Part shown: positions 8,544-17,399 of the stretch, in pieces
Position numbering within the stretch: position 1 is the stretch's first letter
How the letters are laid out: every line of letters starts with the position of its first letter
Source: Anderseniella sp.
GTDB taxonomy: Bacteria > Pseudomonadota > Alphaproteobacteria > Rhizobiales > Aestuariivirgaceae
Direction of reading: 5' to 3'
Assembly: GCA_028289645.1 (NCBI GenBank)
Contig: JANQOK010000015.1
Span: 124,001 to 188,000, forward strand
DNA: 64,000 bases
The notes under the pieces: generated by a model
Told to the model about the DNA's origin: nothing
Database searches by the model: none
The model's input: the letters and a program-made list of their open reading frames with translations, nothing else
Translations under genes and position numbers: made by a program

Positions 8544-9587
8544 ATGTTGAGTAACGACAATAAGGGCGAAGACATGGGTCAGGTGATCCAGATTGATGAT
8601 GCCCGTGTCAAAGATCACCTCGGCGAGATGGTTCGCGGCTCGGTTGAAGAGACTTTGTATGTGCTGCTTGATGCCGAAGCGGGTCGTTTATGCGGTGCCG
8701 GCCGGTACGAACGCAGTGAGAGCCGCAACACGCGGGCGGGCGGTTATGAGCGCTCGCTGCACACCAAGACCGGTGAGGTCAATCTGAAGGTTCCCATACT
8801 TCGCCGGCAGACCTTTTAGACAGCCATCATTGAGCGTTACCGGCAGCACGAGAGTTCTGTTGAAGAAACGCTTGTCGAAATGTATCTGGCGGAAGTCTCG
8901 GTGCGCCGGGTTGAGGATGATCATCCCCATCTGTGCCAGGACGGTATAGTCATGAAGCGTACCTGGGCCGGTGAAGTGCGCAATGCCTCTTTGCTGGTGG
9001 CGAGTGCGGTCAATGCTGAAGAGTACCGCGAGATTCTAGGCATCTGCGAAGGTGCCAAGGAGGACAAGTCGGGCTGGTCGGCATTCCTGCGCCATCTGGT
9101 GAACCGGGGGCTGAACGGTGTCCAGCTGATCATCTCCGATGCTTGCCGGAGATTGGTTGAGAGTATCGCAGATTACCTTCCCGATGCCCGCTGGCAGCGC
9201 TGCTTGGTGCACTTCTACCGCAATGTAATTTCCCACGTCCCTTCCACCAAGGTGCGCGAGGTGAGCCACATGCTCAAGGCCATACACGCCCAGGAGAGCC
9301 GCGAGGCGGCGCTGGTCGAAGAGAGTATTGGTGAGACGCTGACCTATCTCGCCTTTTCCCACAGCCACTGGCGCAAGCTGCGCACCAACAATCCACTGGA
9401 ACGCTTCATGAAGGACACCCGACAGCGTACCCGTGTCGTGGGTGCATTCCCGGATGGTCAGTCGTGCCTCATCCTGGCCGCCGCCCGGTTCAGGCACATC
9501 GCAGCTGGCAAGTGGGCAACACGAAGGTACATGGACATGAAACCACTGTTTGAAGAGAAAACATCAACCCAGGGAGCCGTCGCCTGA
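8544..9587 (+). pseudogene. Degenerate IS256-family transposase
   Basis: One frame shows IS256/MULE-type transposase sequence throughout: QVIQIDDARVKDHLGEMVRG at the N terminus (an ATG at 8574 begins this block), YRQHESSVEETLVEMYLAEVSVRRVED, GIVMKRTWAGEVRNASLLV, LGICEGAKEDKSGWSAFLRHL, LIISDACRRLVE, RTNNPLERFMK and RTRVVGAFPDGQS. It is broken by an in-frame TAG at 8817. It is also shorter than the roughly 400 residues of intact members. Segments are missing after RRVED (about 35 residues, between the DNA-binding part and the first catalytic Asp region) and after HAQESREA (about 25 residues, before the GETLTY block). I could not find matching terminal inverted repeats, so the element is a fossil that probably cannot move. 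Confidence 0.85.
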
Positions 9588-9844
9588 AGAAATGTGCGAA
9601 AGATTCTGGACACTACCCAATTTGCGGACATTTCGACCAAAAGCGGGTGGGTCGTTGAACGTTTAGTTCTGATAGCGACCTGGGCAGTTTCCTGGGGCAG
9701 CGAGCGTCCGAAGAATGCCAATTATGCCCGTCTAACTATTCCGGCTGATTGGATGATAGTGCCCCAAACACCTGCGCCATCAAATTTAGAAAAGAAAACG
9801 ATAAATTGCGCCGATCACACCCCATATGCGGAACAGAGTGCACG

Positions 9845-10954
9845 CTATGTCGTCTGGATCTGTTCTGCCGCCACATCTTGAGTGCTGGGGCGAGATCCAG
9901 TTTGTCCTTCAGCGTCGGAACCTTCTTTAGATTTCCTGCCTTCAGAACTCGCTCCGCGCCCAAGTATGTATCCTGAGAGCCCGCCGAGGAGAGCCGCCAG
10001 CTCTTTACCCTCGAGCACTTCAATAATGCCGAATAGTATGACTGCAATCACAATGGAAAACAAAGTTATAAACTGAATCCCAAAATCTTTAGAGAATATC
10101 TCAAAAATCAAACTGGAATTTGATTTTATTACAAAGAAGAATCCGACGATCACGAATGATACCAAACCAGCAAATGTTAAACTAATCCATAACTTAAAAA
10201 AACCCTCAGAATCACTGACATCTATCAATCTGACGATTCTCTGATTTATTGAATCTAATAATATTCTCGAATTTTCAATTTCAATGGGCAGTTTTTCAGA
10301 TTCTATCTTAATACTAGAAATTTTTTGATTGATTAAATTAATGTCTTTGTTCAGTTCGGCAGCTTTCTTTTCACTCCAATCTTTGTTTTTTTTGATATTT
10401 TCTTCCAGATCTTTTTTCTTGCCCTCAAGATTTCCTATTTCCGATTCCAGTTCTTTGATTCGCTCTTCAATAAGAAAAGGCATACTGTTCAGAGATATTT
10501 GTATATCCAAAATTTTCTTTCCTAATTCTTCATCTATTGAATTCGATTTACGAAGAGATTTCAATCTCGCTTCTTCTATTTTCTTCCTCGAATTCATTCG
10601 CACTATAACATTTTCTTTTTCAGATATTTGGCGCCTTATCTTATCATTTATCTCTATTATCTCTGGCGATAATGTTTGCGGCTGGCTCACGCCTAATTTT
10701 GATTCCAGATTCTTTTTTTGATTATTTAATGTTGAAATTTCCAAAATAATATCTCGTTGTCTAGTCTCCATTTTTTCCAATTTACGGATTATCTTCGTTC
10801 GCTCCGAACGCAATGCAACAAAAATTTCGGATCTTGTTTTACCTAGTAATTTTGTCTCGTCAATTGATGCTTTGCTTGCTTCCTTTGTGTTATCTTGGGC
10901 TAACGCATAATTGCAGCAGGCGATGAACGTCAAAATCATACAAAAAAGGTTCAT
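9845..10954 (-). CDS. Exported coiled-coil membrane protein, unknown family
   Basis: I recognise no family. From the ATG at 10954 the product is 369 residues: a signal peptide (MNLFCMILTFIACCNYALA, cleavage before QDNTKE), then about 200 residues of highly charged heptad coiled coil rich in Lys, Glu and Ile, then two membrane helices (LWISLTFAGLVSFVIVG and a FITLFSIVIAVILFGII segment), a Gly-rich stretch (ALLGGLSGYILGRG) and a short polar tail. An in-frame start at 11110 is possible but would bury the signal peptide. The gene is very AT-rich with Lys/Ile/Asn-heavy codons, quite unlike both chromosome flanks, which points to acquisition from a low-GC source. It is divergent from the serine protease gene at 11357 and could work with it in the envelope. 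Confidence 0.7.
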   Translation of the reverse strand: MNLFCMILTFIACCNYALAQDNTKEASKASIDETKLLGKTRSEIFVALRSERTKIIRKLEKMETRQRDIILEISTLNNQKKNLESKLGVSQPQTLSPEIIEINDKIRRQISEKENVIVRMNSRKKIEEARLKSLRKSNSIDEELGKKILDIQISLNSMPFLIEERIKELESEIGNLEGKKKDLEENIKKNKDWSEKKAAELNKDINLINQKISSIKIESEKLPIEIENSRILLDSINQRIVRLIDVSDSEGFFKLWISLTFAGLVSFVIVGFFFVIKSNSSLIFEIFSKDFGIQFITLFSIVIAVILFGIIEVLEGKELAALLGGLSGYILGRGASSEGRKSKEGSDAEGQTGSRPSTQDVAAEQIQTT

Positions 10955-11356
10955 GGTTTTACGGATTAGGGAAAGATTATTTGGGAAAAGAGAAATCTGA
11001 AGCATTGTCACATTCCAATTCAATTGTAATATTTCAGTGTATCCGGGATAACATAATTTGTCGAGTAAAAATCTAATTAAATCATCGATGATCAAATGTA
11101 GCAAGGTCACGTCGGATAAATGGCAACGTGCTATAATCAGTTAAATTGCGGTACCAGCTTTCATTTTGCATTTAACGCCGAGAGTTTCGAAACTGCGCTG
11201 ACACCTTCAGTGGTGTCAAATGTGTCGGCCGGCAATTGGTATGTATTTTGGCGGAAGCTCAATTCTGGATATTTCATGTGGACTGCTTTGTGCTTTGACC
11301 AATCAAATCTACGTTGTACTCTTTTAGCCCTGCGGGCTTTCCTACTAGAGGGAGAT
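10955..11356. promoter_or_regulatory. AT-rich divergent intergenic region
   Basis: About 400 bases between the coiled-coil gene (minus) and the protease gene (plus). Open frames extend from both sides into it, but neither has a supported start there. The only good ribosome binding site is gagggagat just before the ATG at 11357. It probably holds both promoters, though I cannot single out -35/-10 boxes. Confidence 0.4.
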
Positions 11357-12340
11357 ATGAATTACGGAGATATTTTAGAGATTAAGGCCCAACTGAGATC
11401 AAGATTTTCGCCCGGTGACTTCGTTTTGAACCGCAGTTTTGGGAGAATGTTTAAAAAGGTGATTGATCACGCGCCACCTAAACGGCATTCCCATCTGCCC
11501 GTGGCGATTGGGATTTGCCGCAATGGAAGAGAATTCGAGTTGGCCGTACGGATTCAAGAAATCTATCCGAATATGAACCAGTTCATCTCGGTCATTCAAT
11601 CCATCACCCACGGCGAATGCGATATTAGGTTCTCAGGTAAGGTCGTCAGCCATAGCCTACCTTGGCACAAAAGAAACAACAGACCCTTGCTGATGGGCAG
11701 CTCGGTGGGACATCTTCAATCCAATGCCGGAACGCTTGGATGTTTCGTCAAGCGCAAATCGGGAAGCGCTATGTTCGTATTGTCGAACAACCATGTCTTG
11801 GCGAACGGCAATACCGGTCGGCGGGGAGACGTCATTGTTCAAAGGGGGCCTAGCGATGGCGGCGAGCCAGCGACGGACCGTATCGGCTCACTGCAGGCGC
11901 ATAAGAAGATCCGACGGAAGAACAACAATGTTGATGGTGCGATCGCCAAGCTGGATGCGGACCTTGTGGCAGATGTGTCACGACTTCGCGACCTCGGGGC
12001 TCTGAAGCCGATGCGTACCCGCCAACTGGTCCTGCATGAAACAGTCTTCAAAATCGGCCGCACATCGGGCATCACGAAGGGGCGGGTTTCCGCACTAGAA
12101 ATGGATGAATTGGAAGTTGGATACGACTTTGGCTCCGCCAGTTTCGATGATCAGATCGAAATAGAACCACACCCGGATCAGATGGGCCCCTTCAGCGTGC
12201 CGGGGGACAGCGGATCGCTGGTGGTCGATGCAGAAATGCGCCCAATAGGCCTGTTGTTCGCGGGCAACAGCGTCGACTTGAGCTATTGCAATCCAATAGA
12301 TATCGTTCTATCCCAGTTTAAAATAGATATTGTCAGCTAG
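11357..12340 (+). CDS. Trypsin-like (S1) serine protease, cytoplasmic type
   Basis: A chymotrypsin-fold protease with a full triad. Counting from the ATG at 11357 (327 residues, preceded by gagggagat), His146 lies in VLSNNHVLAN, Asp193 in NVDGAIAKLD and Ser285 in VPGDSGSLVV. There is no signal peptide or membrane segment. The roughly 110-residue N-terminal region before the fold has no recognised domain. The intact-triad pattern SNNHVLA / DGAIA / GDSGS matches the intracellular Nal1-like S1 proteases of bacteria. In that group the N-terminal domain often carries a G-x-G-V and IDGV pattern, which here seems to be in the separate small gene 26 bases downstream. Upstream in-frame Met codons from 11120 give a longer reading of no family character. 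Confidence 0.83.
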   Translation: MNYGDILEIKAQLRSRFSPGDFVLNRSFGRMFKKVIDHAPPKRHSHLPVAIGICRNGREFELAVRIQEIYPNMNQFISVIQSITHGECDIRFSGKVVSHSLPWHKRNNRPLLMGSSVGHLQSNAGTLGCFVKRKSGSAMFVLSNNHVLANGNTGRRGDVIVQRGPSDGGEPATDRIGSLQAHKKIRRKNNNVDGAIAKLDADLVADVSRLRDLGALKPMRTRQLVLHETVFKIGRTSGITKGRVSALEMDELEVGYDFGSASFDDQIEIEPHPDQMGPFSVPGDSGSLVVDAEMRPIGLLFAGNSVDLSYCNPIDIVLSQFKIDIVS

Positions 12341-12366
12341 GTCCGCATATAACGTTATCTCAGTCG

Positions 12367-12600
12367 ATGAACGCCCCTGATCAATCCGCGGCGAGGCGCG
12401 CCAAAAACCTTCTCAAGGTTCACTTGTTGGAAAACAGCATCGCATTCACCGGCATCGGTGTCTCCAAAATGGGTGATGCGTATTGTATTGTCGTCCATTT
12501 CGCGGACAAGGCTGATATGCCGAGCGACATGTTAGACGCCATTGATGGTGTCAGGGTAGTTTCGAAACTATCATCCAGAATTACAGTACAAAATTGCTAG
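12367..12600 (+). CDS. Small protein resembling the N-terminal domain of Nal1-like proteases
   Basis: A 77-residue protein, 26 bases after the serine protease stop and therefore probably co-transcribed. Its core, with FTGIGVSKMGDAYCIVVHF followed by an IDGVRVVSK segment, resembles the small alpha/beta domain seen ahead of the catalytic domain in many bacterial intracellular S1 proteases (G-x-G-V, a valine-rich strand, then P-x-x-IDGV-x-V). If so, it is a detached partner that could guide, inhibit or activate the protease. No signal peptide. The functional suggestion is inference from pattern and position. Confidence 0.55.
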   Translation: MNAPDQSAARRAKNLLKVHLLENSIAFTGIGVSKMGDAYCIVVHFADKADMPSDMLDAIDGVRVVSKLSSRITVQNC

Positions 12601-12658
12601 CTCAGCATCTAGACACTCTGCAACAATCCGATCCAACGCGTTTGGATTCTGATCTGAT

Positions 12659-13507
12659 TTACTGAACGTTCATCCAGGCCTTCATGTCGTCAACCACTTT
12701 TCGCGTGATGCGCCGGGCGCTGTTTCCTGTCGGAGTGCCGTGCACATGAAGGCCGAGCGCCACGGCGTTTCCGTCGGTATCGCCCACGAACAAGGGACTG
12801 CCACTCTGTCCCTCCGTGGTGTCGATGGCATAACTGAGACCGAACTTACCCTTTGTAGCAATCCGACCAAACCCTCTCCATTGAGAGCCGAACTCGCTTG
12901 GCTGAGGCTGCCGAAACTCATTTGGATATCCCGACAGGTTCCCGCTCAACGCATTGAGATCCGCGGACGACATCGCATGAAACAAGAAGCGCCCGGTTCT
13001 ATGCCCCATGCTGCCGTCGGGCAAGAAAAGCGCCCCATAGTCAAAGGTCAGTGCGTTCGCCGATGAACCTCGGAAACTTGGGTGCACAACCCATCTGTCA
13101 GTCGTTTGAAACCCGACAGGCGCGGTCTGCCCGTTGCGCCCCGGTACAACGAGGATCTCTTTGGCAAACGCGCCGCGCTTGTGGCTGAATATATTGTGCG
13201 CGGCGGTGAAAACGGTCCTTTGCCCGATAAACCAGCCGGTGCCTTCCTCCAATGTGCCGTCCCGGTGGCGGATCACCAGATGGCAAATGGCACGCCAAGG
13301 ATATGTGTTTGTACGACCTTCCCTGACGCGATTGTCGGCTCCCATGACATCTTGGGCAAGCAAGGGGGCCGGCGGTCTCAAGCCGCAAATTTCATCAGGC
13401 AGTTGCAAAAAGTCTGGTTCGTCCGGCACGCCGCAAACCTCCCCGTCCCCCAAACGGATCAACGGTTCGGTAACAGCACTTTCGATTGTCGCACTGTCTT
13501 CAGACAT
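12659..13507 (-). CDS. Trypsin-like serine protease, V8/glutamyl-endopeptidase-like
   Basis: A second S1-fold protease, unrelated in detail to the one at 11357. From the ATG at 13507 (282 residues) the triad is His104 in VFTAAHNIF, Asp156 in LTFDYGALFL and Ser235 in TEGQSGSPLF. Strand motifs CHLVIRHRDG and GTGWFIGQRTV precede the His, as in V8-type endopeptidases. A TTG nine bases upstream is an alternative start. There is no clear signal peptide, although about 65 N-terminal residues precede the fold and could be a propeptide. It is the last gene of a minus-strand set lectin-like protein, lipoprotein, protease (41-base gap after the lipoprotein gene), and its end faces the small-protein gene. 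Confidence 0.83.
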   Translation of the reverse strand: MSEDSATIESAVTEPLIRLGDGEVCGVPDEPDFLQLPDEICGLRPPAPLLAQDVMGADNRVREGRTNTYPWRAICHLVIRHRDGTLEEGTGWFIGQRTVFTAAHNIFSHKRGAFAKEILVVPGRNGQTAPVGFQTTDRWVVHPSFRGSSANALTFDYGALFLPDGSMGHRTGRFLFHAMSSADLNALSGNLSGYPNEFRQPQPSEFGSQWRGFGRIATKGKFGLSYAIDTTEGQSGSPLFVGDTDGNAVALGLHVHGTPTGNSARRITRKVVDDMKAWMNVQ

Positions 13508-13548
13508 TGTTCGCAAATCCCCTCTGGCAAAATTCCTACTCTCGAATC

Positions 13549-14805
13549 CTATGGTGGTGAAATCTTCTGACCTGGAATACCACCGCCTACTCCGCCAGGC
13601 GCACCTTGAATGTTGCCGGAAGCATTCGGCACGAGAGAGGGCAAGATCGTATTTGCCTGCCCGCCAGACACCACCGGCACCGTGCTGCCAAGGAAGTTTC
13701 CGCTTCGAGCCGACTGCAACAGGGCTGCGTTCTCTGTCTTTGCTTGCTCAACACGAGCATTCTGGCGCGCCTCCCGGAGTTTACCCGCACTTTCGATCTC
13801 CGAGGCACGGGCGTTGTCTTGATTGATCCTCAGTTTCACGATTTCCGTCGGAACACTGATCAGAAGTTTGGATACTTCGAATGGCAGTTTCGCCAACTCT
13901 TCCAACTCAGCCGGTTTGTGTACGTGCACGTCCTCCAGGATGCCGTCTGTGAAATCCAGTTTGATCACCTTTTTCACGAATGCAGCGCGCGTGAGATCGA
14001 ACGCGATCACTGGAGAACTGTTGGGCAGCATGAAGGTTTTGGACAAGCTCGTATTAGTACCCATGTTGACCACCACCTTGTGCGGTTTAACGGAGCGATA
14101 ACATATTCCTATGTCACAGCGCGGTTTCTTTGAAAATGACTTCGCATTAGGCAATCCAATGCCCAACCGGACGAACTGATTTGCACCGCTTTTCTTCTTG
14201 ATTCGCCTATACTCTTGGCACAGGGCCTGTTCTGCCCTCTTCAGAGTCGAAAAATTCGGAACACAGTTATACTTGTCGATGTCCTTTGTCAGATCGTGTA
14301 TGAGTTTGTTTATCGAGGTCTCAACATCGCCGACTCGGCTTGAGTCGGTTGGGTCAAATGTGTCCGTAAAGAACGTCACGGCATTCGTGCCGCCAATGAA
14401 ACTGCTTTCCTGAACAGCACTAATTGACTTTACGGCTTCGAGAATGATTTGATCCAGGCGATCCTCGGTCGTGATACTGATTAGATCCAAAAGCGAATTT
14501 GAGGTTTTGATCTGCCAGTTGTCGTCGGCCGTCGGACTCCAGTTATACTTCAAGATGTAATCATGCGCGGGGTCGGGTACCATAATCGGCTCCGGACCAA
14601 GTACGACGGAAAACGTGGCCGCTGCCGGCACGACGCTCAATGAAATTGGAACGAGCCCTCTCGGCAATGAGTAATCCTTACCAAGGGGAACGGTCTCCGG
14701 GGAACCAATGTCCCGCGTCCCAACCACGGCGCAGCCAAGGACTACCATGCATAGCGTGACAAAAAGTAGATGCCGTGCCCACACCTTCCAAAACATGACC
14801 AGCAT
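13549..14805 (-). CDS. Putative lipoprotein, unknown family
   Basis: I do not recognise the family. The ATG at 14805 is preceded by gggaaggggagcg and gives 418 residues. The N terminus has a hydrophobic helix ending in VVLGCAVVG, a lipobox with Cys as the likely lipidated residue. The middle is mixed alpha/beta with several Cys (about five between residues 190 and 240), followed by a charged helical segment (NARASEIESAGKLREARQNA) and a Gly/Pro/Asn-rich C terminus of low complexity. It sits between a lectin-like exported protein and a V8-like protease on the same strand, so an envelope role is likely. Confidence 0.68.
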   Translation of the reverse strand: MLVMFWKVWARHLLFVTLCMVVLGCAVVGTRDIGSPETVPLGKDYSLPRGLVPISLSVVPAAATFSVVLGPEPIMVPDPAHDYILKYNWSPTADDNWQIKTSNSLLDLISITTEDRLDQIILEAVKSISAVQESSFIGGTNAVTFFTDTFDPTDSSRVGDVETSINKLIHDLTKDIDKYNCVPNFSTLKRAEQALCQEYRRIKKKSGANQFVRLGIGLPNAKSFSKKPRCDIGICYRSVKPHKVVVNMGTNTSLSKTFMLPNSSPVIAFDLTRAAFVKKVIKLDFTDGILEDVHVHKPAELEELAKLPFEVSKLLISVPTEIVKLRINQDNARASEIESAGKLREARQNARVEQAKTENAALLQSARSGNFLGSTVPVVSGGQANTILPSLVPNASGNIQGAPGGVGGGIPGQKISPP

Positions 14806-14853
14806 CTCGCTCCCCTTCCCATACACACCACAGTTTCGTTGCGGACAAATTTG

Positions 14854-15276
14854 CTAAGGACAAAAAAGAATCGCATCGACACCTTCCACAACCACGACCT
14901 CTTTTGGATCCTTCCCGCATTTGTAGGTAATAGTGGCAACATTCTGGGGTTTTGGATTGGGGTCACCGCACAGTTTGTTATCGACCCTTACACTGCACTC
15001 TGTCTTCCCTCGGCACAGTACAACGAACGGATTGACGCCGTCGCAGGTCTTGCCGTTGGCGCCGTAGACGACGGATTCCATCGAAATTTTCGGCTTTTCC
15101 TTCGGGGGAGCATTGGCTTGCTTCAGCGCTTCCTCGGCATTCTTCTGCTCAAGCTTGGCTTTGGCCAATTCGGCTGCGGACTTTGCGTCTTCAAGTTCGG
15201 AACCAGCAGAGGTTCCGTATGAAGCTACAATTGCAAGTGCAGACAAACAAAGCATTCGATAAATTGGTCTGCTCAT
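14854..15276 (-). CDS. Exported protein with SUEL/rhamnose-binding-lectin-like domain
   Basis: A 140-residue protein with a signal peptide (MSRPIYRMLCLSALAIVASY to about residue 24), a short Ala/Lys/Glu helix (residues 28-55), and a C-terminal Cys-rich domain. The domain reads VVYGANGKTC, then a VVLCRGKTECSVRV block, then NKLCGDP and ATITYKC. That order (Y-G...C, C-x-G-x-x-x-C-x-V, N-x-x-x-G-D-P, x-V-x-Y-x-C) is the pattern of the galactose/rhamnose-binding SUEL lectin domain. It is best known from animals and also found in bacterial exoproteins. It heads the three-gene run with a lipoprotein and a protease. The carbohydrate-binding assignment is by motif only. Confidence 0.65.
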   Translation of the reverse strand: MSRPIYRMLCLSALAIVASYGTSAGSELEDAKSAAELAKAKLEQKNAEEALKQANAPPKEKPKISMESVVYGANGKTCDGVNPFVVLCRGKTECSVRVDNKLCGDPNPKPQNVATITYKCGKDPKEVVVVEGVDAILFCP

Positions 15277-16142
15277 CTAATTTTACCCCCAATCCAATAC
15301 AAATTTCAATCTAATAAGATTGAGTATAATTTTGTTAATATTAAATTTGCAAGGAAAAATGACAGTCAGATGTGTATGAGATTCGCTACTTCCTCGAAGA
15401 ATACATATCAAGAGACAAAAATATCGAAAAACACTTTTGTTTCATGCACTTGTAATATATATCTCAAATGTTGTGGTGTGTGCCATAATTATTCCCTTGG
15501 TGAATGCGCCAGAAAAATCTTAGTTCTGTTAATTCCCCAAGTCGAAGAATTCGACCCTTCATTTCAGCTCCGCATTATCTCCAGATTTTACTGCTAACTG
15601 CGTGTCAGCAAGCAGATCAATGTCGCAGTGCGGTATGCAATGCCGAGAATCGCGTTAGGGGCATTTTTTCCTTTACGGCAATGACGACTTTTGATGGTAA
15701 AGCTGTTACACGTTGGAGAGTGCCCGGAGGTCTGTGTTGGGCCTATATTGTTGAAAGACCCAGTTTCTGTCAGAAACACCAGAAAATTTTGACAATACAG
15801 TACCTATTCCAATTTTCGGCCGAGAGGCTATGTGAACTTCTACTACGTCTATATGAGGCTCTCGAGTTAGGCCTCATTCCAAATATATAGTGAATTTACC
15901 AATTACTGCTCGCCCAGCGCAAAGTTCGAACCTACCCAGTTTCGGGCACTTGATACACAATCGGCTTACGGTTGTTACTTTCTGCACTGCAAAGCTTAAC
16001 GCAACTAGCACTAGAATCACTCAACTAACCTCCCGACTCGGCGTTATCCATATCAAACTGGTTGGCTTAGGCTCACCCTACTTAAGTCACAGCTGAGCAG
16101 GATGCCGAATGTTGAGAACTTCGATCCGCTGGCGACTTCTCT
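15277..16142. other. Non-coding or decayed stretch, AT-rich on its left
   Basis: About 870 bases with no supportable gene. Short frames exist on both strands but lack ribosome binding sites and protein-like composition. The left 200 bases are very AT-rich. A perfect inverted repeat caatct-aata-agattg at 15307-15322 lies 31 bases upstream of the lectin-like gene start and could be an operator or part of its promoter. Confidence 0.5.
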
Positions 16143-16610
16143 TTAGTTCCTCTGCCGAAGCGCCTTTTGATGCCCTAGATCCAGTGCCTTGGTTGGATTC
16201 TCGAGCAATGATCTACATTGGCTGGTATAGCGAGCAAGAATTATAGAAATGTTGCTGCACCGTCTTTCTATAGACTGAAGCGCTTCTTCGTTGGCCAACT
16301 TGTACCGTGCATCAACCACACCAGATGCCAGGCCAGCTCTCCTTGCATACAGGTTGGCGTAGTCCAGAGCTTTAGCGGTAGTTCTGGTAAGTTGCCCGAC
16401 CAGTTCAGTATCACGCTCTTGTTTTTCCATGCACACTGTAGTCAATGCATAAAAAGACGCGCAGATTGTGTATTCATGAGACAGATTGTTGTAAGCAAGT
16501 TTGAGCGCTTGCTTTGTATCAGGCTCTTCCGCACCGGCTTGGTAGGTGCAAGCCGCAAAGAGCGTGGCTGTCATCAACGCACCGGCCATCAGTTTCATAC
16601 GCTTCGCCAT
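16143..16610 (-). CDS. Small exported protein, unknown function
   Basis: Starting at the ATG at 16610, the product is 155 residues with a signal sequence MAKRMKLMAGALMTATLFAAC that could be processed as a lipoprotein at the Cys. The mature part is alpha-helical with four further Cys, one each in the segments ICASF, VCMEK, RRCSN and QCRSL, consistent with two disulfides in the periplasm. No family recognised. An in-frame Met two codons upstream is an alternative start. It is divergent from the XRE regulator gene at 16681. Confidence 0.65.
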   Translation of the reverse strand: MAKRMKLMAGALMTATLFAACTYQAGAEEPDTKQALKLAYNNLSHEYTICASFYALTTVCMEKQERDTELVGQLTRTTAKALDYANLYARRAGLASGVVDARYKLANEEALQSIERRCSNISIILARYTSQCRSLLENPTKALDLGHQKALRQRN

Positions 16611-16707
16611 AATCACTGTAGTTTATAGTCTACAATTCAATTGCGAAAGCTTTTTGTGACTCATAGTCCGTGGGGATATATTGCACATCATGACGCTAAT
16701 CTGGCGC

Positions 16708-16950
16708 ATGGAAGATGTACGGCAAACTCTCGCAAAAAACATGCGCCTTGCCAGACGGGCAGCTGGATTCTCACAAGAGGAGTTGGCCCATAGGGCTAAG
16801 GTGGACCGTACTTATGTTTCCGGCATTGAGCGCAGTGTCCGCAATCCGACAATCACCGTTGTCGCCAAGTTCGCCCGCGTATTGAACACCACTGCTGGTG
16901 AACTACTAACGGACGGCGCCTTTGACAAACACCCCGCGCCAAACACGTAG
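16708..16950 (+). CDS. XRE-family HTH regulator
   Basis: A single Cro/CI-type helix-turn-helix domain of about 80 residues. The segment NMRLARRAAGFSQEELAHRA then VDRTYVSGIERSVRNP is the canonical five-helix XRE fold with SQEELA and YVSGIERG-type recognition helices. The ATG at 16708 starts right before the domain; ATG codons at 16681 and 16690 are also in frame. It lies between the cargo block and the replication/integration block and is a good candidate for the control gene of the element. Confidence 0.85.
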   Translation: MEDVRQTLAKNMRLARRAAGFSQEELAHRAKVDRTYVSGIERSVRNPTITVVAKFARVLNTTAGELLTDGAFDKHPAPNT

Positions 16951-17399
16951 CCAGCCGCCCAAGGGCCAAAGCAGACCACACACGCTCGTAATTTAGGTTG
17001 CTGGGCCCTTACACCGCCAACTGCAAATCGGCCAGCAGCAGGCTCGCCTGCGGGTATGTGTTTACAAGTAAATTATAAACTGGCATTTGCAGAAAGTCGC
17101 ATCACTGAAGCCCGCTTCCCAATACCATTTGTAACAGTGACTTAGACAAACGACACGACACCAACAATCGCTGATGATCATCTACAGAGGCATGCCGGAG
17201 TGAACTCAACTTGGCCCTGCCCTATGCGCGCGGGTGCGTAACGGTGCGGGCAAATGATACAATACAGCCACTACGGTTGGTTTCTGCTGGTTTCTGTTTC
17301 CCGCCTTAGGCGGGGAAACGGGAAACAACTCCCCTTTACAACAGAAACCGGCGAAGAGTTTCCCCTTGAAATCATAACTTTTTTGCCACGAAGAACATA
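16951..17399. other. Intergenic region with iteron-like repeats, possible replication origin
   Basis: About 450 bases without a gene, between the XRE gene and the 3' end of the primase gene. It contains two direct copies of ggtttctg (17279-17286 and 17289-17296), an inverted copy (cagaaacc, 17342-17349), and a long hairpin gtttcccgcc-tta-ggcggggaaac (17296-17319, one bulged G). Repeats beside a RepA/primase gene are typical of small replicon origins. The origin role is inference. Confidence 0.45.
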
